NCBI GenBank assembly: GCA_036346375.1
Contig: JAYEVE010000828.1
Coordinates: 285,461-349,460, forward strand
Source of the DNA: Guadua angustifolia
Lineage: Eukaryota > Streptophyta > Magnoliopsida > Poales > Poaceae
Reading direction: 5' to 3'
DNA length: 64,000 nucleotides
Below, piece after piece: positions 1 through 11,634 of this stretch (positions are counted from its first letter, which is position 1; each line of letters starts with the position of its first letter). Position numbers and translations under genes: made by a program. A model generated the notes under the pieces. The model made no database searches. It worked only from the letters and a program-made list of their open reading frames with translations, and was not told the DNA's origin.

Positions 1-108
1 ACCCTTGATCGGAAGGAATTGCAAAAGATGGCAAAGCTCAAGATTTTTCTTGATGATCTTGAGCACCAGCCTCTTCCTATCTTATATGGCACAGGTTACT
101 GGGACTAA
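1..108 (+). other. possible exon or C-terminal gene fragment at window edge
   Basis: Frame 1 is open from the window edge to a TAA at 106-108 (35 codons). The predicted peptide is lysine/leucine rich at first (DRKELQKMAKLKIFLDDLE) and then has a QPLPILYGTG stretch, which looks like real protein rather than noise. A GT at 95-96, just after GGCACAG, could be a splice donor. I do not recognise the family. It may be the last exon of a gene to the left, or chance. Confidence 0.3.
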
Positions 109-449
109 AACCATAGCTACTAAAACTGCTCCCGATCAGAGCGCAAGATCGTGGTCAATCCCAAATTTTTCGGATCTTTTCCTTAATTTTTGGACTTTCT
201 GTTTTTAACCGAAGATCATTACCAACCGTGGCTGGTCAATGACTTGTACAATTACAACAAATGAGCGCTCTTTGTTGTGACTTATCTGTAACAAGTAAAC
301 TACTGTTCTAGATTTTTGGCCGTATTTTGCACAGGATAACATTTTTTTAAGTACGAAACAACTGCTCGTGAGATCTATCTTAATCTTTATCCAACACAAC
401 ATATCTCACAAAATCAGCAAGTAACACACTGAACAGGTAATTGGTAGGA

Positions 450-548
450 GTCGAATTTTAACCATTAGCAAGAAAACCCAGATGCCACATATCTGTTGTA
501 CTAATCAACGATGGTTATCCTGTGTCGAATTTTAACCATTAGCAAGAA
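450..548. repeat. 25-bp direct repeat pair
   Basis: The same 25 bases (GTCGAATTTTAACC...AGCAAGAA) occur at 450-474 and 524-548, with 49 bp between them. The rest of 109-1308 is AT-rich and holds no convincing gene; short ORFs such as 697-882 have no recognisable domain. Confidence 0.7.
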
Positions 549-1308
549 TTTTGCCCAAGATCAGAACAAAAGGATCTATTTTTTTCAATTTCCACGCAAG
601 TTAATAGGTTGGTTAATCTTGGTTACAAAGACTACGAAATTCGAAACTAATTGAATATCAAGGGCCCATTTGTCTTATCTTAATTTTAGTTAGAAAATGA
701 ACCAGTATGCAACCAAATGTGTGTTTATAACTTACAATAGAGAAACGTTAATCAGGAGCCACAACTCCTACACAATGACTTTTTTGTTTCTAATAGACTC
801 TACTCGGTCAACCAAGCCACTTCATATTCCTCAAAAGCCACATACGAAAACCAGTGGCGGAACAGCAAGTTTACATCTATGAGGTCAACTTTAACTTGGC
901 ATAATATTAGTGGGGTCATTTCAAGAATATTTCACAAGATTTAGCCTAAATATTTAGCTTAAGTGTGTAATCCAAGAAGCCGCTAAATCCACCACTGACC
1001 AAACCCACCTTATGCTCCGAGGAGTTGAAATGATGCTTCCCCTTCATGAAATTTGGAGCATGCTACTTTTTACCACAATGCCTTCTATTTTCCGGTGACT
1101 CTCAAGCCTAGTTGATCATACTCGTGAAAAACGTAAAGAGATCTCTAAGTAAAAAAAAAAAGATGGTGAAACACCGTTGTATGTGCCATATAAAAATACC
1201 AACCACCATGATCTATGAAAACCAAAGAAAGAAAATTTACCCCATTTTTCCTGAAATTTTTTGCATTGTGTAATGGTACACAACATGTAGATTGTGCGTT
1301 TTATGTGC

Positions 1309-4300
1309 TGTCGGGACCCGAATCTGCAAATCCGGACCCTCTGTATAATCTGTACTAGTCCAGGATCATGCTAGTACACACAGGATAAACAGGTTGAGAT
1401 ACCACAATCATACACAGCGGAAATAATAATTAAGTATCTTAAACATAATTATAACGAGTTACACGACTTTATGGTCACCTTACAATAATTCGTCACGCAG
1501 GACGATAAATAACAAATGTAGCACAAGTTCAATAGCGGAAGCAAAAGTACGTCAATGAACCCCTCGTTCTGCCACAGGCAACTGACAAGGCTCAACCCTA
1601 ATTCTTCGGACCTTCGTTAAACTTCTCCTCCCAAGCTGGTGTTGCTTCTTCTTCTGAGGTTTTTGTTGAAGCAAGGGTGAGTATACAACATACTCAACAA
1701 GTCATGCACAATGCAGTTCTATTACTACATGCATGGCTTATTCCAAAGGAAAAGCTTAAATGGTTATTTTGTATGAAGCAACATTTCTTTTATCAGATAA
1801 TCTTAATTAGATTAAAAGCAGTAGAACTATTAGTATGATGATAATTTATTTCTCAATTCTTTTCCAAAAGTTTGGCACACAGCCCTAAGTTCAATACATC
1901 TGCCTTTGGCACACAGCCACCCATTCCACTTTTTAGTTTAAAAATCTAACCCTTGACTGTAATCCCCGAGAATTGTCCAATACCGTAGACGTGGCTATTC
2001 GAATAGATTTAACACACACTCTGCAGAGGCTGTAAACTTTACCTACAGGATACAGTCGTCCACCACACAGGTGATTGAATTGCAACAAAGTCTTTTAGAA
2101 ACTAACATTTAACCTATAAACCTCCCTAGTATTGCCTTTCCAACACTTCCCTGACTCAGAGCCAAAGTTTAGAACAAGCAATACTGTTGGATGGGTACCA
2201 AGCCGTAGCACAGGTACGCTCCCCCACACAGTTACACTCATGTGTAATTGCCGCCCCGAGGTGTCAAAGGAAAGATATTAGAACCCTACTAAACTAGGTT
2301 TGTCCCATTCCAGACAAGTGGATGTACGAGTAACTCAGTTCAAAGGCTCGCAAGGTGAAGTCCTTAACTGTCTAGGGCAAGACATTCTTCTCGCAGATCC
2401 CGACACGTAGCCTTCACATTACTTAATTCATCCCGTTGCCACACAGGCCCACCTGGCACGAAGCCTTCTTGCCACTTACCCCGGTCCAAATCATTTCCCA
2501 CCCTGGTTTGCATTTATGCAACACATGCCAATGCCCACTTTATTGTGTAAGTAGAACCACACAGATTCCTACCCTCCAAATCCATCTCATGACATAATCG
2601 TATTATTCCAAATATATTTCATATTTGCTTAGTCAATATTCTTTTGCACTTTTAAAGGTCATTCAGCGCACACAAGCAGCTAAGCATCTACTCACGGTCT
2701 AGCCTCCCGTGTTGGCATCATAATAGCAACCAACTCATTTTAATATCTTAGGGTGACAAAGATTTCAGGGCATACAAGTAATATAACAAGGTGGCATAAT
2801 CAAGGTAGGTCTATTATCTATTCTACCCAGAATTAATCAATGTCATTTTTTCTTATTAATATAGCATGCATAGTCTAAATTGAAATACATTTTTAAAAAT
2901 CTAGGAACAATATGGTCAAAGCATGACTTGCCTTCAAACAGCAGTTGGTCCTGATATGTAACTTGCAATGGTTCTTCGAATTCCTCCCCGACCACTTCCG
3001 GCAACTCGGAGTCTAATCGCATCAAATAAACATACAATAAATACATAAACAGATAGAAAGATCAACTCTAAAAATAAAATAAAATTCACCAATAAATATT
3101 TCACATTTTTGCAAATTTTTTGGAACTGGAATCACCCAAATCGGAGCTAAGACGCAAAAGTTATAGCGATTACAATTTTGTAAATTCAAATAAAAGAAAA
3201 ACCCGAATTAATCTATTTATTTTCCTACTGGAAATCCTGGTTAATTCTCCCAGCTTGACACGTGTCAGCACCGGAGCCAGCCACATTGCCTCGGACACTG
3301 ACTCGTGGGCCCCTCGGATGACATCATGTTGACGTCAGCCCACACGGCTCCCACATGTCTGACAAGTGGGCCCGACTGCACAGTGCATGGCCCGCTCAGC
3401 TGGCGACACATGGCGCGATCCCGACCATGCGCCGAAATCAACTGTTGAGATCCGACGGTTCGGGGCGAGTGCGGTGACCCTTCGGCAGATGCGCGGACAC
3501 GTGGCATGAATCTGCCGCTGAAACTAGATCTAACGGCCACGCCGGCTTAGCCTTTGGCCTAACTCGAGCCATTGGATCCGAGATCCAACGGTCATTTTCA
3601 AACACCCTATAAAGGACTACGTGGCGCTACGGTGGCAGTAGGATTAAGGATCTACGGCCATTTTCAATGCATCAACGCAACTACGTGGACTCACTGGCGC
3701 GGCTGGATGAAGATCCAACGGTGGTAGTTACCCAAGCGATGCACTGCTCACCGAGCCTAGTGGTTCAATCCGAGCCAAAAATCCAAGATCTAACAGTCAA
3801 GATCTACCGTTATTGATCTACGCGATGCAATCTGCGCCGTTGAGACAAGATCTAGCGGCCATTTTCAAACGCATTCTCTACGATTACGTGGCCTCACTAG
3901 AACCGCCCGATTAAGATCTAACGGCCCAGATCTACCGAAGTCGTTCCAGCCTAATTAAAAAAGAAAAACGTGGCTTCACCTCAGGTGTTGGATGGAGATC
4001 TGATAGTCGAGGATGTTCGCAGTTGTTGACGAAGGTGCGGCGGTGCTTGGTCACCGGACTCGGAGAAGACGAAGCAGCTGACGGCGTTTTCGAGCTTCTC
4101 CGGTGGGAAGAAGTGATCCACTTGACACGTCTCGGTACGGTGGACTCGAGACTGGTCTTGGCTACGGTGGAGAGTGATGGTCGGCGGTGGAAAGCACGAA
4201 AAACCGAGGCGGCAGTAATACTAACTCTGGCGAGCGACTGAGAGGGCTACGGGGCACTGCTGAGTGCGGGCGAATGGACAAACGATGCGGGGCGAAAGGA

Positions 4301-4981
4301 CCAATTAAATGCGCTATAACACCGGTGCTGGAATGCCTTGGAAAGCGCGCAAATCCACCGCCAAATCTTGGTAGCCAACCCCCTTCGTAATGGCGGCGGT
4401 GGCGCGACTGTTCGCCCCTGCGCGACGTGGCTCCATCCGCACCGTCCGATCGGCTGCGATCCAACGGCGCCAGCACTCGGGTGAAGCGGCCTTGGGCACA
4501 GCCATCCGATCGCAATCCAACGGTCCAAGGTGAGCGACGGTTCGCCTTCCAGCGCTACGTGGCGCAATCCGCCGCCCGAGCCAACTTGATCCGACGGCAC
4601 CTACGCGCAAGCGACGCGGCCCAACCACATCCGTCCGATGAAGATCACATGGCCCGGAGCGAGCGGTGCTAGGGTTTCAATGACGGCGCGCCTGATGTTG
4701 GGTTCAGCCCAACAACAGTAACAAATTTTTCGCTTTTTAACATTTAAAATAATCACAGAAATTCAATCTAATTATTTAGGGCACTAAAAATACCATAAAA
4801 ATTCTAGAAAATTTCAGAAAATATTTCAGGGCATTTAGAGCTTAAATAAAATATTTTTATTTATTTTGATAATTACTTTTCTGATATTTAATTATTCAAG
4901 TGGAAGATAAATTCAAATTAAACTCAATTAAATCCAATAAATCCCAAAAATTTAAATTAGGCCAAATTTTGGGACGTTACA
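1309..4981 (-). mobile_element. 3.67-kb solo LTR, Ty3/gypsy type, TSD TGTGC
   Basis: The element starts TGTCGGGACC and ends GGGACGTTACA, giving TG...CA ends, and is flanked on both sides by TGTGC (1304-1308 and 4982-4986), a 5-bp target-site duplication. No second LTR, internal domain or PBS lies between the boundaries, so it is read as a solo LTR left by LTR-LTR recombination. The minus orientation is inferred from the order of features, which matches the gypsy LTRs at 11.6-30.6 kb: a GC-rich block toward the right end, and a GTGAGT...ACTCAACAAGT motif and paired GGCACACAGCC motifs toward the left. The GC-rich 3.25-4.68 kb segment has overlapping ORFs in several frames, none protein-like. 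Confidence 0.85.
3440..4605. repeat. dispersed GATCYAACGG motif cluster in solo LTR
   Basis: The motif GATC(C/T)(A/G)ACGG, with near matches, recurs about ten times inside the GC-rich part of the LTR (for example near 3448, 3526, 3572, 3710, 3915, 4458, 4588), often followed by CCATTTTCAA. CCTATAAAGG at about 3606 resembles a TATA box on the plus strand, but its role is unknown. A regulatory tandem-like array in the LTR is an inference. Confidence 0.6.
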
Positions 4982-5095
4982 TGTGCTATATGCTGTATGT
5001 GATTATGGTTGTTCCAAATCTGGATCTCTTGGCAAGAGTGATCGACATGCAGTTGATTCATGAGGTCTCAGCGAAGAAAAGAAGGCATTACTAGT

Positions 5096-5366
5096 AGGCT
5101 CTGTTTGGGGAGCCGTAGCTTTTCTGAAAAACTTCTTTTTGGTTTTTTTTGCTAAAAAATAGTTGTAGTTTTTTTATAAGAGATCGTTTGGCAAACAGTT
5201 AATCTCCTCCGCAATAAGCTGTAAAAGTATCTCACCCTGTTTTTGGCTTTTGCTAGTTATAAGGGGTATTTTGGTTTATGCCAAAAGCCGCTTAAAAGCT
5301 GATCTATTTGAAGGATTTACTGGCTTTTTGAAAGCCAAAGCTTGCTTTAAACTCCAAACAGGGGAG
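5096..5366. mobile_element. MITE-like element with GGCTCTGTTTGGGGAG end
   Basis: The left end GGCTCTGTTTGGGGAG is matched in inverse orientation by the right end CTCCAAACAGGGG about 270 bp away. The interior has poly-T/poly-A tracts and AAAAGC/GCTTTT motifs typical of small grass MITEs. A clean target-site duplication is not visible, so the exact ends and superfamily (hAT or PIF/Harbinger) are uncertain. Confidence 0.5.
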
Positions 5367-5744
5367 ATATTTAGCAGTCGAGGTGTGAAATGGATAGGAA
5401 GAATGGCAAGGGAAGTTATAAATAGTAACAATGACCATGGATTGGTTGGTCCCAATTAACGAAGAGCAAGTCTTGCACAAAGCACAGTTTCGTTGAGCAT
5501 TTTTATTTGTTGAGGAATGGTTCTCCTGCTTCAATATATTTTCAGGTCATCACTTGTGTGGCAGATAAAATTTCACAAAACTACAAGTGTTTTGTATAAA
5601 TTGCTGTATCACATTCGTTAACTATTTGATTACCTCGAGATTCATTGTTGTATCACATTCGTTCCAACTGTTAGCACAACTCAATGTGAAAATAAGAGTG
5701 GAAGGCAACTTGTGTATCTTGTAATCTAAAAACGGAGACGAATC

Positions 5745-5985
5745 TGTAGCGTGCCGGATGGTGAACAGCGTGCGTGTGTTGCCGAATGGTGTTGTGTGGC
5801 GTTGTCTGTGATGTTTGGTGTTGGGTTGAGGGCCCACTTGTAAGAGCTTGAGGCTGTGGTTTAAATACCACCGATCGTGAACGATTCTGTATGGAAGAAC
5901 ATACTCCTGACTTTCTCCCCAAGTTCTCCTCAACTTTCCCCTTTTCCAATCTCTGTTCTTCCCTAAATCACCTGAGTCTGTAACA
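5745..5985. mobile_element. 241-bp solo LTR, TSD GAATC
   Basis: The element begins TGTAGCGTGCCGG and ends GAGTCTGTAACA (TG...CA) and is flanked by GAATC at 5740-5744 and 5986-5990. Copy B shows the uninterrupted site near 11436 (GACGAAT then ATCGGTAAAC). It contains TTTAAATACC, a possible TATA box. Its small size suggests a TRIM or short-LTR Copia family. It has no coding content. Confidence 0.85.
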
Positions 5986-6191
5986 GAATCATCGGTAAAC
6001 TGCAGGTAGGGAGTGATTTTCGGTGCATTTCTCCATTAGAGAGGGTGAAAAATTACATGCGTAACTCTACACAGTAACAATATGTACTTTGAAAAGTTTG
6101 AAGTGCTCATGGACGTCATAAGACTACAGAGTACATATTTCTCGATCACTCACCTCTCCAAGTAGTATTTTGGTTATCCTAGCTAGTTTAA

Positions 6192-6422
6192 GGGTCTGAT
6201 TGTTTTTGATTTAGATTCTCTAAAAGCAGATTTTGGATTCTGGCCGTAGAAAAAGTGATTCTCTAAAAGCTAGAATTTAAAAGCACATATAAAATGGATT
6301 GTGAATTCTAGTATATATAGATGGGTTGTATTGTGAGAATCGATTCTTTGAATCGAATTGTTTGTCTTTGATTCTGCTTTTGGAGCTAGAATCCAGAATC
6401 AAAGACCAAAACAAACAGGCCC
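6192..6422. mobile_element. Tourist-like MITE, TSD TAA
   Basis: The 231-bp element starts GGGTCTGATTGTTTTTG and ends in the inverse complement (CCAAAACAAACAGGCCC), flanked by TAA (6189-6191 and 6423-6425). The interior is dominated by GATTCT/AGAATC inverted motifs and could fold into one long hairpin. It is missing from copy B at 30.59 kb, which confirms insertion. The TAA duplication fits PIF/Harbinger (Tourist). Confidence 0.85.
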
Positions 6423-6825
6423 TAAAATGAACACAATAATCTCCTGCTTTGAGAAAGAAAGCACGTTCTAAACCAGTTCTTAGATCTTCTTACGAAGGAT
6501 CTCCATGTTTATCAAAGAATCTACATCCTAAACCATAGTATCTGCCGACTATGAGGTCCTTGTAGCTCTTTAGTTGATCGCTCAGCTTTTCTCGATGCCT
6601 CCCATGCTAAAATTGATTGTACGTAAGAAGCAAGCAAGCTTCAAAGTGAGGTTTACACGATGCAAGCACAAACATGCCATGTAATATGCAGACAGACATG
6701 CTTCGGATCAACATTTCAAAATACCAAAGAAAGTCATTCCACCTTCTGCAGCCTGCTGTAACAGTTGATAAGATAGAAGCTATCATGTTGCTAGTTGCCT
6801 AGTGTGGTGATTCTTAAAAGTTTAA

Positions 6826-7041
6826 GGCCCTGTTTGGCAGGGATTCAGTTTGATCTGATAAAGTGAAAATTCTAGCTTCATCAGTTAAGTGAAGTTTGAG
6901 TTGTAAGTACATTAAGAATGTTTAGATGGATCATCTTGTTTATATTTTAAACCAAAAATATAAACTTAATTCACTTTATTTTAACCTACAAGTTTCAGAT
7001 CTCAAGTGAAGCTGGAATCTAGAGCTCTACCAAACAGGCCC
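6826..7041. mobile_element. Tourist-like MITE, TSD TAA
   Basis: The 216-bp element has ends GGCCCTGTTTGGCAG and CTACCAAACAGGCCC and is flanked by TAA (6823-6825 and 7042-7044). It does not encode protein. It differs in interior sequence from the 6192 MITE, so it is a second family or subfamily. The homologous position in copy B (about 53.25 kb) lacks it. Confidence 0.85.
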
Positions 7042-7044
7042 TAA

Positions 7045-7364
7045 GATGACAAAAAAATGCGGATAATATGCTTCAGCACTCTCATTCACGTCTGGACTCC
7101 AGCAGGAGTACGGCGTGAACTCGAGGTGGGCCACAAATATTTTTTAAAGTGCTGCATTGGCCCCATCGGTCCTACTACCACGTTAAAGAAGAAAGAGGTG
7201 GAAGACAAGAGATAGCATATGCGCACACCCTATAAAGGTTGGGCGCTGGCTAACATATGTTGCATTGCCAGATGTTCAATAGAATCAACCGACAACGGCA
7301 AGATTACAGGGATTGTACAGATTACCTGACATGTTTACAATGTGCATTATCTCTACTAATGCAG
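7045..7364. other. unassigned sequence between duplicate copies
   Basis: No ORF or repeat is convincing here. CCCTATAAAGGTTGGGC at about 7229 resembles a TATA box, but nothing downstream looks like a gene; the open stretch at 7257-7586 runs straight through copy B. Confidence 0.4.
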
Positions 7365-7482
7365 CGCAAGTCTTGGACAAGGCACACATGTCGAGCATTT
7401 TTATTTGTTAACGATTGGTCGTTGAAGTGCTTCAATTTATTTTTAGGTCGTCACTGGTGTGGCAGATATTTTGTATTCTATG
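7365..7482. repeat. segmental duplication, copy B piece 1
   Basis: It aligns with 5463-5570 of copy A: both have GCAAGTCTTG, then GAGCATTTTTATTTGTT, then CTTCAAT..ATTTTTAGGTC (AGG in A) and GTGTGGCAGATA. Homology is lost after this point until 11.35 kb, where copy B resumes. Confidence 0.75.
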
Positions 7483-8291
7483 CCTTCCAATTATTTTTGG
7501 ATCATCAATATTTTGGCAGATTTATACTGCTATACATATCCATTTCATCCTATAAGTTTCTATGTTTTGGACATTGTTCCCCCTAGACGGCCATCTAGCC
7601 TGCTTATTTATCCGGCTAGACAGCCGCCTAGCCCGCATAATCAACCATTAGACACTAAGTACCGGTGAACCACCTAGGACAAAACAAGCTTAAAATTTTT
7701 AAACTTTTATAGAAGGGATCTTAGTAAATTCTTAAGCTCTCCTAAAAATTTTGGATCATGAACATACTTGAGCAAATTTATAAAATTCTAACACTCTTAG
7801 TGTCTTAGTTAGGTTCATTATGTTGTTGAATATTTAAATATAACAAATAAAGTTCAATTTTGTAGAAAATTTTCTGTATGATTCTAGAATGCTAAAGATG
7901 GTACCATAAATTTTTTAGAGTATGATCAAGCTTTTAAAATTTTATAAAAATATGATAATGGTTCTACTTATTTTTATAAAACATCCCAAAAATTCGGTTT
8001 TTCAACAATTTTTTATGGAATATAATGTTTTCAAGGGTTATTGACCCAAATCCGGTCCTTAAAATTTAAATTTGGTTAAAAATTTTAAGATTTTTAAAAT
8101 TTCATCAAAAAATGCTGTAGCAATTTGAATTTTTTTATTTTTTATCTGACGAGGATTTTAAATCTCGTTCCCGATCGAAATATGAAATTTCCGAAATTTT
8201 GTCCGGATTTTGAATAATGTAACAAGTTATGCCAAGGGCATGAACTGTACATAGGAGTACTCACGTCGTTTTACGTACTTCCAAAAAGAAT
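7483..8291. other. AT-rich insertion-derived sequence, no gene seen
   Basis: This part of the insertion splits copy B pieces 1 and 2. Near 7590-7680 it has repeated CTAG-containing motifs (GACGGCCATCTAGCC, GACAGCCGCCTAGCC), then a strongly AT-rich tract. No ORF with recognisable domains and no clear element ends. Confidence 0.5.
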
Positions 8292-9112
8292 CTAAGAGTG
8301 TGTTCAAAACAAATAATAATTTAAGAGACTACTAGCCAGTGCCACGCGCTACGTAGCGTCGTGTGAAATTTCGTAGCGTGTATCGGTGAATCTGTGTTTT
8401 TTAGAAAAAAAACGTAGAGGGACGTAAACATATTTTTCTGTTTTCCGTAATTCCAGTTTATTGTGTTTCTTTTAAAAAAAATGGGTCGCTAGGATCCATC
8501 GGTGAATCTGTGGACTGTTATAAACCGTCGATGAATTTGCGATTCCTATTTTTGGGAGAAAACAAACATATTTTCATTTATGTGTAATTCCGATCTTCTT
8601 ATTTAAAAAAAATGGATCGCTAGGACCCGTCGGCGAATATGTGGACCGCTATAAATTATCAATGAATCTGTGTTTTTTGTTTTTGGGAGAAAACCACGAA
8701 GGGATATAAACGTAATTTTGTTTCCCTTCTAGTCCAGTCTGCAAAAAAAAAACAATTTCTTGGTACCTAAACACAAGTCTATTTTTCTTCGAGTCCATTT
8801 TGTTAAAAACCGCCGGGAGGACCTAAACGTAAACCACGGAGGGACCTAAATATAATTTTAGATTTTTTTGGTCCTTTCTGATAAAAACAGATAGAAGAAC
8901 CTAAACGTAATTTCAAATTTTTCGGAGGAGATTTTCGCAAGGAAGGTGATGTGGCGCAGCTGGTTTCCCTCCAATCCTCTCCACATATATAATAGTACTA
9001 GCGCGTATGGCGCACGCCTGCCAAGCAGAGTGCTTGCCATATCGATATCTGGGTCTTCTAGGATAAATTCCATGTAATCTTAAAAGATTTGAGAAAAAGC
9101 GAAGAAAGGATC
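8292..9112 (-). mobile_element. Helitron-like unit, tandem copy 1
   Basis: This is the first of two direct copies (the second at 9829-10652), starting at CTAAGAGTGTGTTCAAAAC. On the minus strand it has a Helitron-like 3' terminus: the 12-bp palindrome CGCTACGTAGCG (8347-8358), then CTAG at 8332-8335, followed by T. A second CTAG-hairpin-like end occurs near 8997 but its stem has decayed. No RepHel helicase is encoded, so it would be non-autonomous. A canonical 5' TC terminus was not located. Confidence 0.55.
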
Positions 9113-9828
9113 TTCTTTTCCTGAATCTGACATTCTATATATTCACCCGTTAATAATACATGCTTCGAAAAATACTATAGATCGAAGTGAGGAAAAAATA
9201 CAAAGATACAACCGTACACATATTTTTCACTATAGAAAATTTCAGAAACCGAGCTACGGTAAAAAAAAATATAGAGATAGAGTTGTAGAAATATCTCTTT
9301 CGGCGTTTTTCTGAAATTATTGGAAACCGAGCTAGAAAACCAAGGTGGGAAAAAGTCTAGAGGAAAAAGGGTGAGAAATTATTAGAGACGACAACCTTCT
9401 TTTGTCGACCATAACATTCTACGTGTTCACCGAGTAATAATACATGTTCTAAAAAATATTAGAGATCGAGTTGGAAAATCGAGTCGGGGAAGAAGTCTAG
9501 AGATAGAGATGTACACATATTTTTAGTGACGAAAACATATTTTCCAGGAAAAACGGAGAAATGATCTTCTTTTCCCGAATCTAACACTCTATACGTTCAC
9601 CCGTCAATAATACATGCTTCGAAAAATACTATAGAACGAAATGGGGAAAATTACAGCTAAAAAACCGAGGTGGGGAAAAAGTCTAGAGGAAAAAGGGTGA
9701 GAAATTATTAGAGATGCCAACTTTTTTTGTCAACCATAATAGTCTACGCGTTCACCAAGTAATAATACATGTTCTAAAAAATATCAGAGATCGAGTTGGA
9801 AAATCGAGACGGGAAAAAAGTCTAGAGA
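9113..9828. repeat. spacer with internally duplicated Helitron-like sequence
   Basis: Blocks containing AATAATACATGCTTCGAAAAA, or its variant AATACATGTTCTAAAAAATAT, recur about every 200-400 bp (9150, 9440, 9607, 9763) with GTCTAGAG(G)AAAAAGG and AAATTATTAGAGA motifs. The same motifs are in the Helitron at 51.5-52.2 kb, so these belong to one family. Non-coding. Confidence 0.6.
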
Positions 9829-10652
9829 CTAAGAGTGTGTTCAAAACAAATAATAATTTAAGAGACTACTAGCCAGTGCCACGCGCTACGTAGCGTCGTG
9901 TGAAATTTCGTAGCGCGTATCGGTGAATCTGTGTTTTTTAGAAAAAAACGTAGAGGGACGTAAACATATTTTTGTGTTTTCCGTAATTCCGGTTTATTGT
10001 GTTTCTTTTAAAAAAATGGGTCGCTAGGATCCATCGGTGAATCTGTCGACTGTTATAAACCGTCGATGAATTTGCGATTCCTATTTTTGGGAGAAAACAA
10101 ACGTATTTTCATTTATGTGTAATTCCGATCTTCTTATTTAAAAAAAATGGATCGCTAGGACCCGTCGGCGAATATGTGGACCGCTATAAATTATCAATGA
10201 ATCTGTGTTTTTTGTTTTTGGGAGAAAACCACGAAGGGATATAAACGTAATTTTGTTTCCCTTCCAGTCCAGTCTGCAAAAAAAAACAATTTCTTGGTAC
10301 CTAAACACAAGTCTATTTTTCTTCGAGTCCATTTTGTTAAAAACCGCCAGGAGGACCTGAACGTAAACCACGGAGGGACCTAAATATAATTTTAGATTTG
10401 TTTGGTCCTTTCTGATAAAAATAGATAGAAGGACCTAAACGTAATTTCAAATTTTTCGGAGGAGATTTTCGCAAGGAAGGTGATGTGGCGCAGCTGGTTT
10501 GCCTCCAATCCTCTCCACATATATAATAGTACTAGCAACGTGGGCGCGGCGCACGCCGCGCCGCAGAGTGCTTGCCATAATACGATATCTGGGTCTTCTA
10601 GGATAAATTTCATGTAATCTTAAAAAGATTTCGAGAAAACGAAGAAATGATC
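9829..10652 (-). mobile_element. Helitron-like unit, tandem copy 2
   Basis: It closely repeats 8292-9112 with an offset of about 1.54 kb. The second end is sharper than in copy 1: on the minus strand a GC-rich hairpin with a 9-bp stem (10543-10551 paired with 10554-10562, loop CA) is followed 7 nt later by CTAG (10532-10535) and then T. That is the structure of a Helitron 3' end. The paired terminus at 9868 has the same CGCTACGTAGCG palindrome as copy 1. Non-coding. Confidence 0.6.
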
Positions 10653-11349
10653 TATTAATTACCAGTAATAATCAGGGATTTTGCTATAATAATTAGCCAT
10701 ATTTAGAGAGATATGGTTGGCTGTAAATCAGGAAAGAATAATTAGCTATAATGACCAACCATTATCCATTATTGGAGATATGGCGCCGGGGGGGTGGCAG
10801 GGAAGAACGGACTGCTGCCACCAACTGCAAATTTATATTAGGAGAGATTTTAGAGTAAGATGGATGATTACAAAACCTCTCATCTAAGAGCAAATCTTCT
10901 AAAGAGCACTCACACACCTACATAAGAACACCAAAATCTTGTGGGAAACATAAACTTCTCTAGTGATTAACTCTAAAGTTTCAAATATCTCCTCCCACTA
11001 CATCTCCTTATATAATGGAAACAACCTTAACCCTAAATCTGGACACTATAAGTGGATATCATTCACACTTACATAGGCTAAACCCGAAACCCAACACTCT
11101 TATCGGATTTTTCACTCACATAAGCATGCTTTTCAAAGCAGCTATTACATTGACGCCAAATTTGCTCCACGAGTCTAAATTTGCATCCAACTCCATTTTG
11201 GTGTGACTTAAACCACTGCTGCGTTTTTCCAAACTGCCTCGACTGCTGATATTGGATAAATTACCAATTTGCCTCAATGACTGGTCTTTTTTCTTCTGGA
11301 AGCATCGTTATACTTTGCGCTTTTCACGTGCCCAAGTGACTTCGCGATT
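10653..11349. other. unassigned sequence, possible transposon remnant
   Basis: It has inverted ATTAGCCATAT/ATATGGTTGGC motifs and a short G-run (GGGGGGGTGG). The 63-codon ORF at 11015-11206 has no domain. It is part of the insertion between copy B pieces 1 and 2, but its family is not recognised. Confidence 0.4.
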
Positions 11350-11634
11350 TCTATCACCATAATTCGATGTGAAAACAAGTATGGAAAGAATCTGGCCGTC
11401 TTGCGTGTCTTGGTAATCTGAAAGCCAGGACGAATTATCGGTAAACTACAGGTAGTGAGTGAGCGATTGTTGGTGCAATTCTCTGTTTGAGAGGGTGAAA
11501 AATCTCATGCAGAACTCTATACTGCAACAAGAAATTGTTTGAGGAGGTTTAAGTGCTCATGGACGTCATAAGATTAGACAGTACCTATTTCTCCCCAGAT
11601 CACTCACTTTTCCAACTTTTTTTTTGGGTTTATC
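11350..11634. repeat. segmental duplication, copy B piece 2
   Basis: It aligns with 5640-6180 of copy A after removing the solo LTR: AATTCGATGTGAAAACAAG, TCTTGGTAATCTGAAA, CGGTAAACTACAGGTAG and GTGCTCATGGACGTCATAAG are all matched. It ends in TTATC (11630-11634), the target-site duplication of the adjacent gypsy array. Confidence 0.85.

Larger units (their letters stand above)
5460..6825. repeat. segmental duplication, copy A (contiguous)
   Basis: This block aligns in order with four separated pieces: 7365-7482, 11350-11634, 30574-30904 and 53159-53260. Shared stretches include GAGCATTTTTATTTGTT, GTGCTCATGGACGTCATAAG, TATCCTAGCTAGTTTA, ATGAGGTCCTTGTAGCTC and TGCTGTAACA. Copy A has three insertions that copy B lacks (solo LTR 5745-5985, MITEs 6192-6422 and 6826-7041). 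It has no convincing ORF, so its origin, perhaps gene-flanking DNA, is unknown. Confidence 0.85.

Noticed and set aside
4162..4672. Overlapping 80-117-codon ORFs on both strands
   Set aside because: All lie in the GC-rich part of a solo LTR, are open in several frames at once, and have Arg/Pro/Ser-rich sequence without domains.
5622..5949. Two minus-strand ORFs of 92-103 codons
   Set aside because: They cover the 241-bp solo LTR and have no domain; the paralogous copy lacks this sequence.
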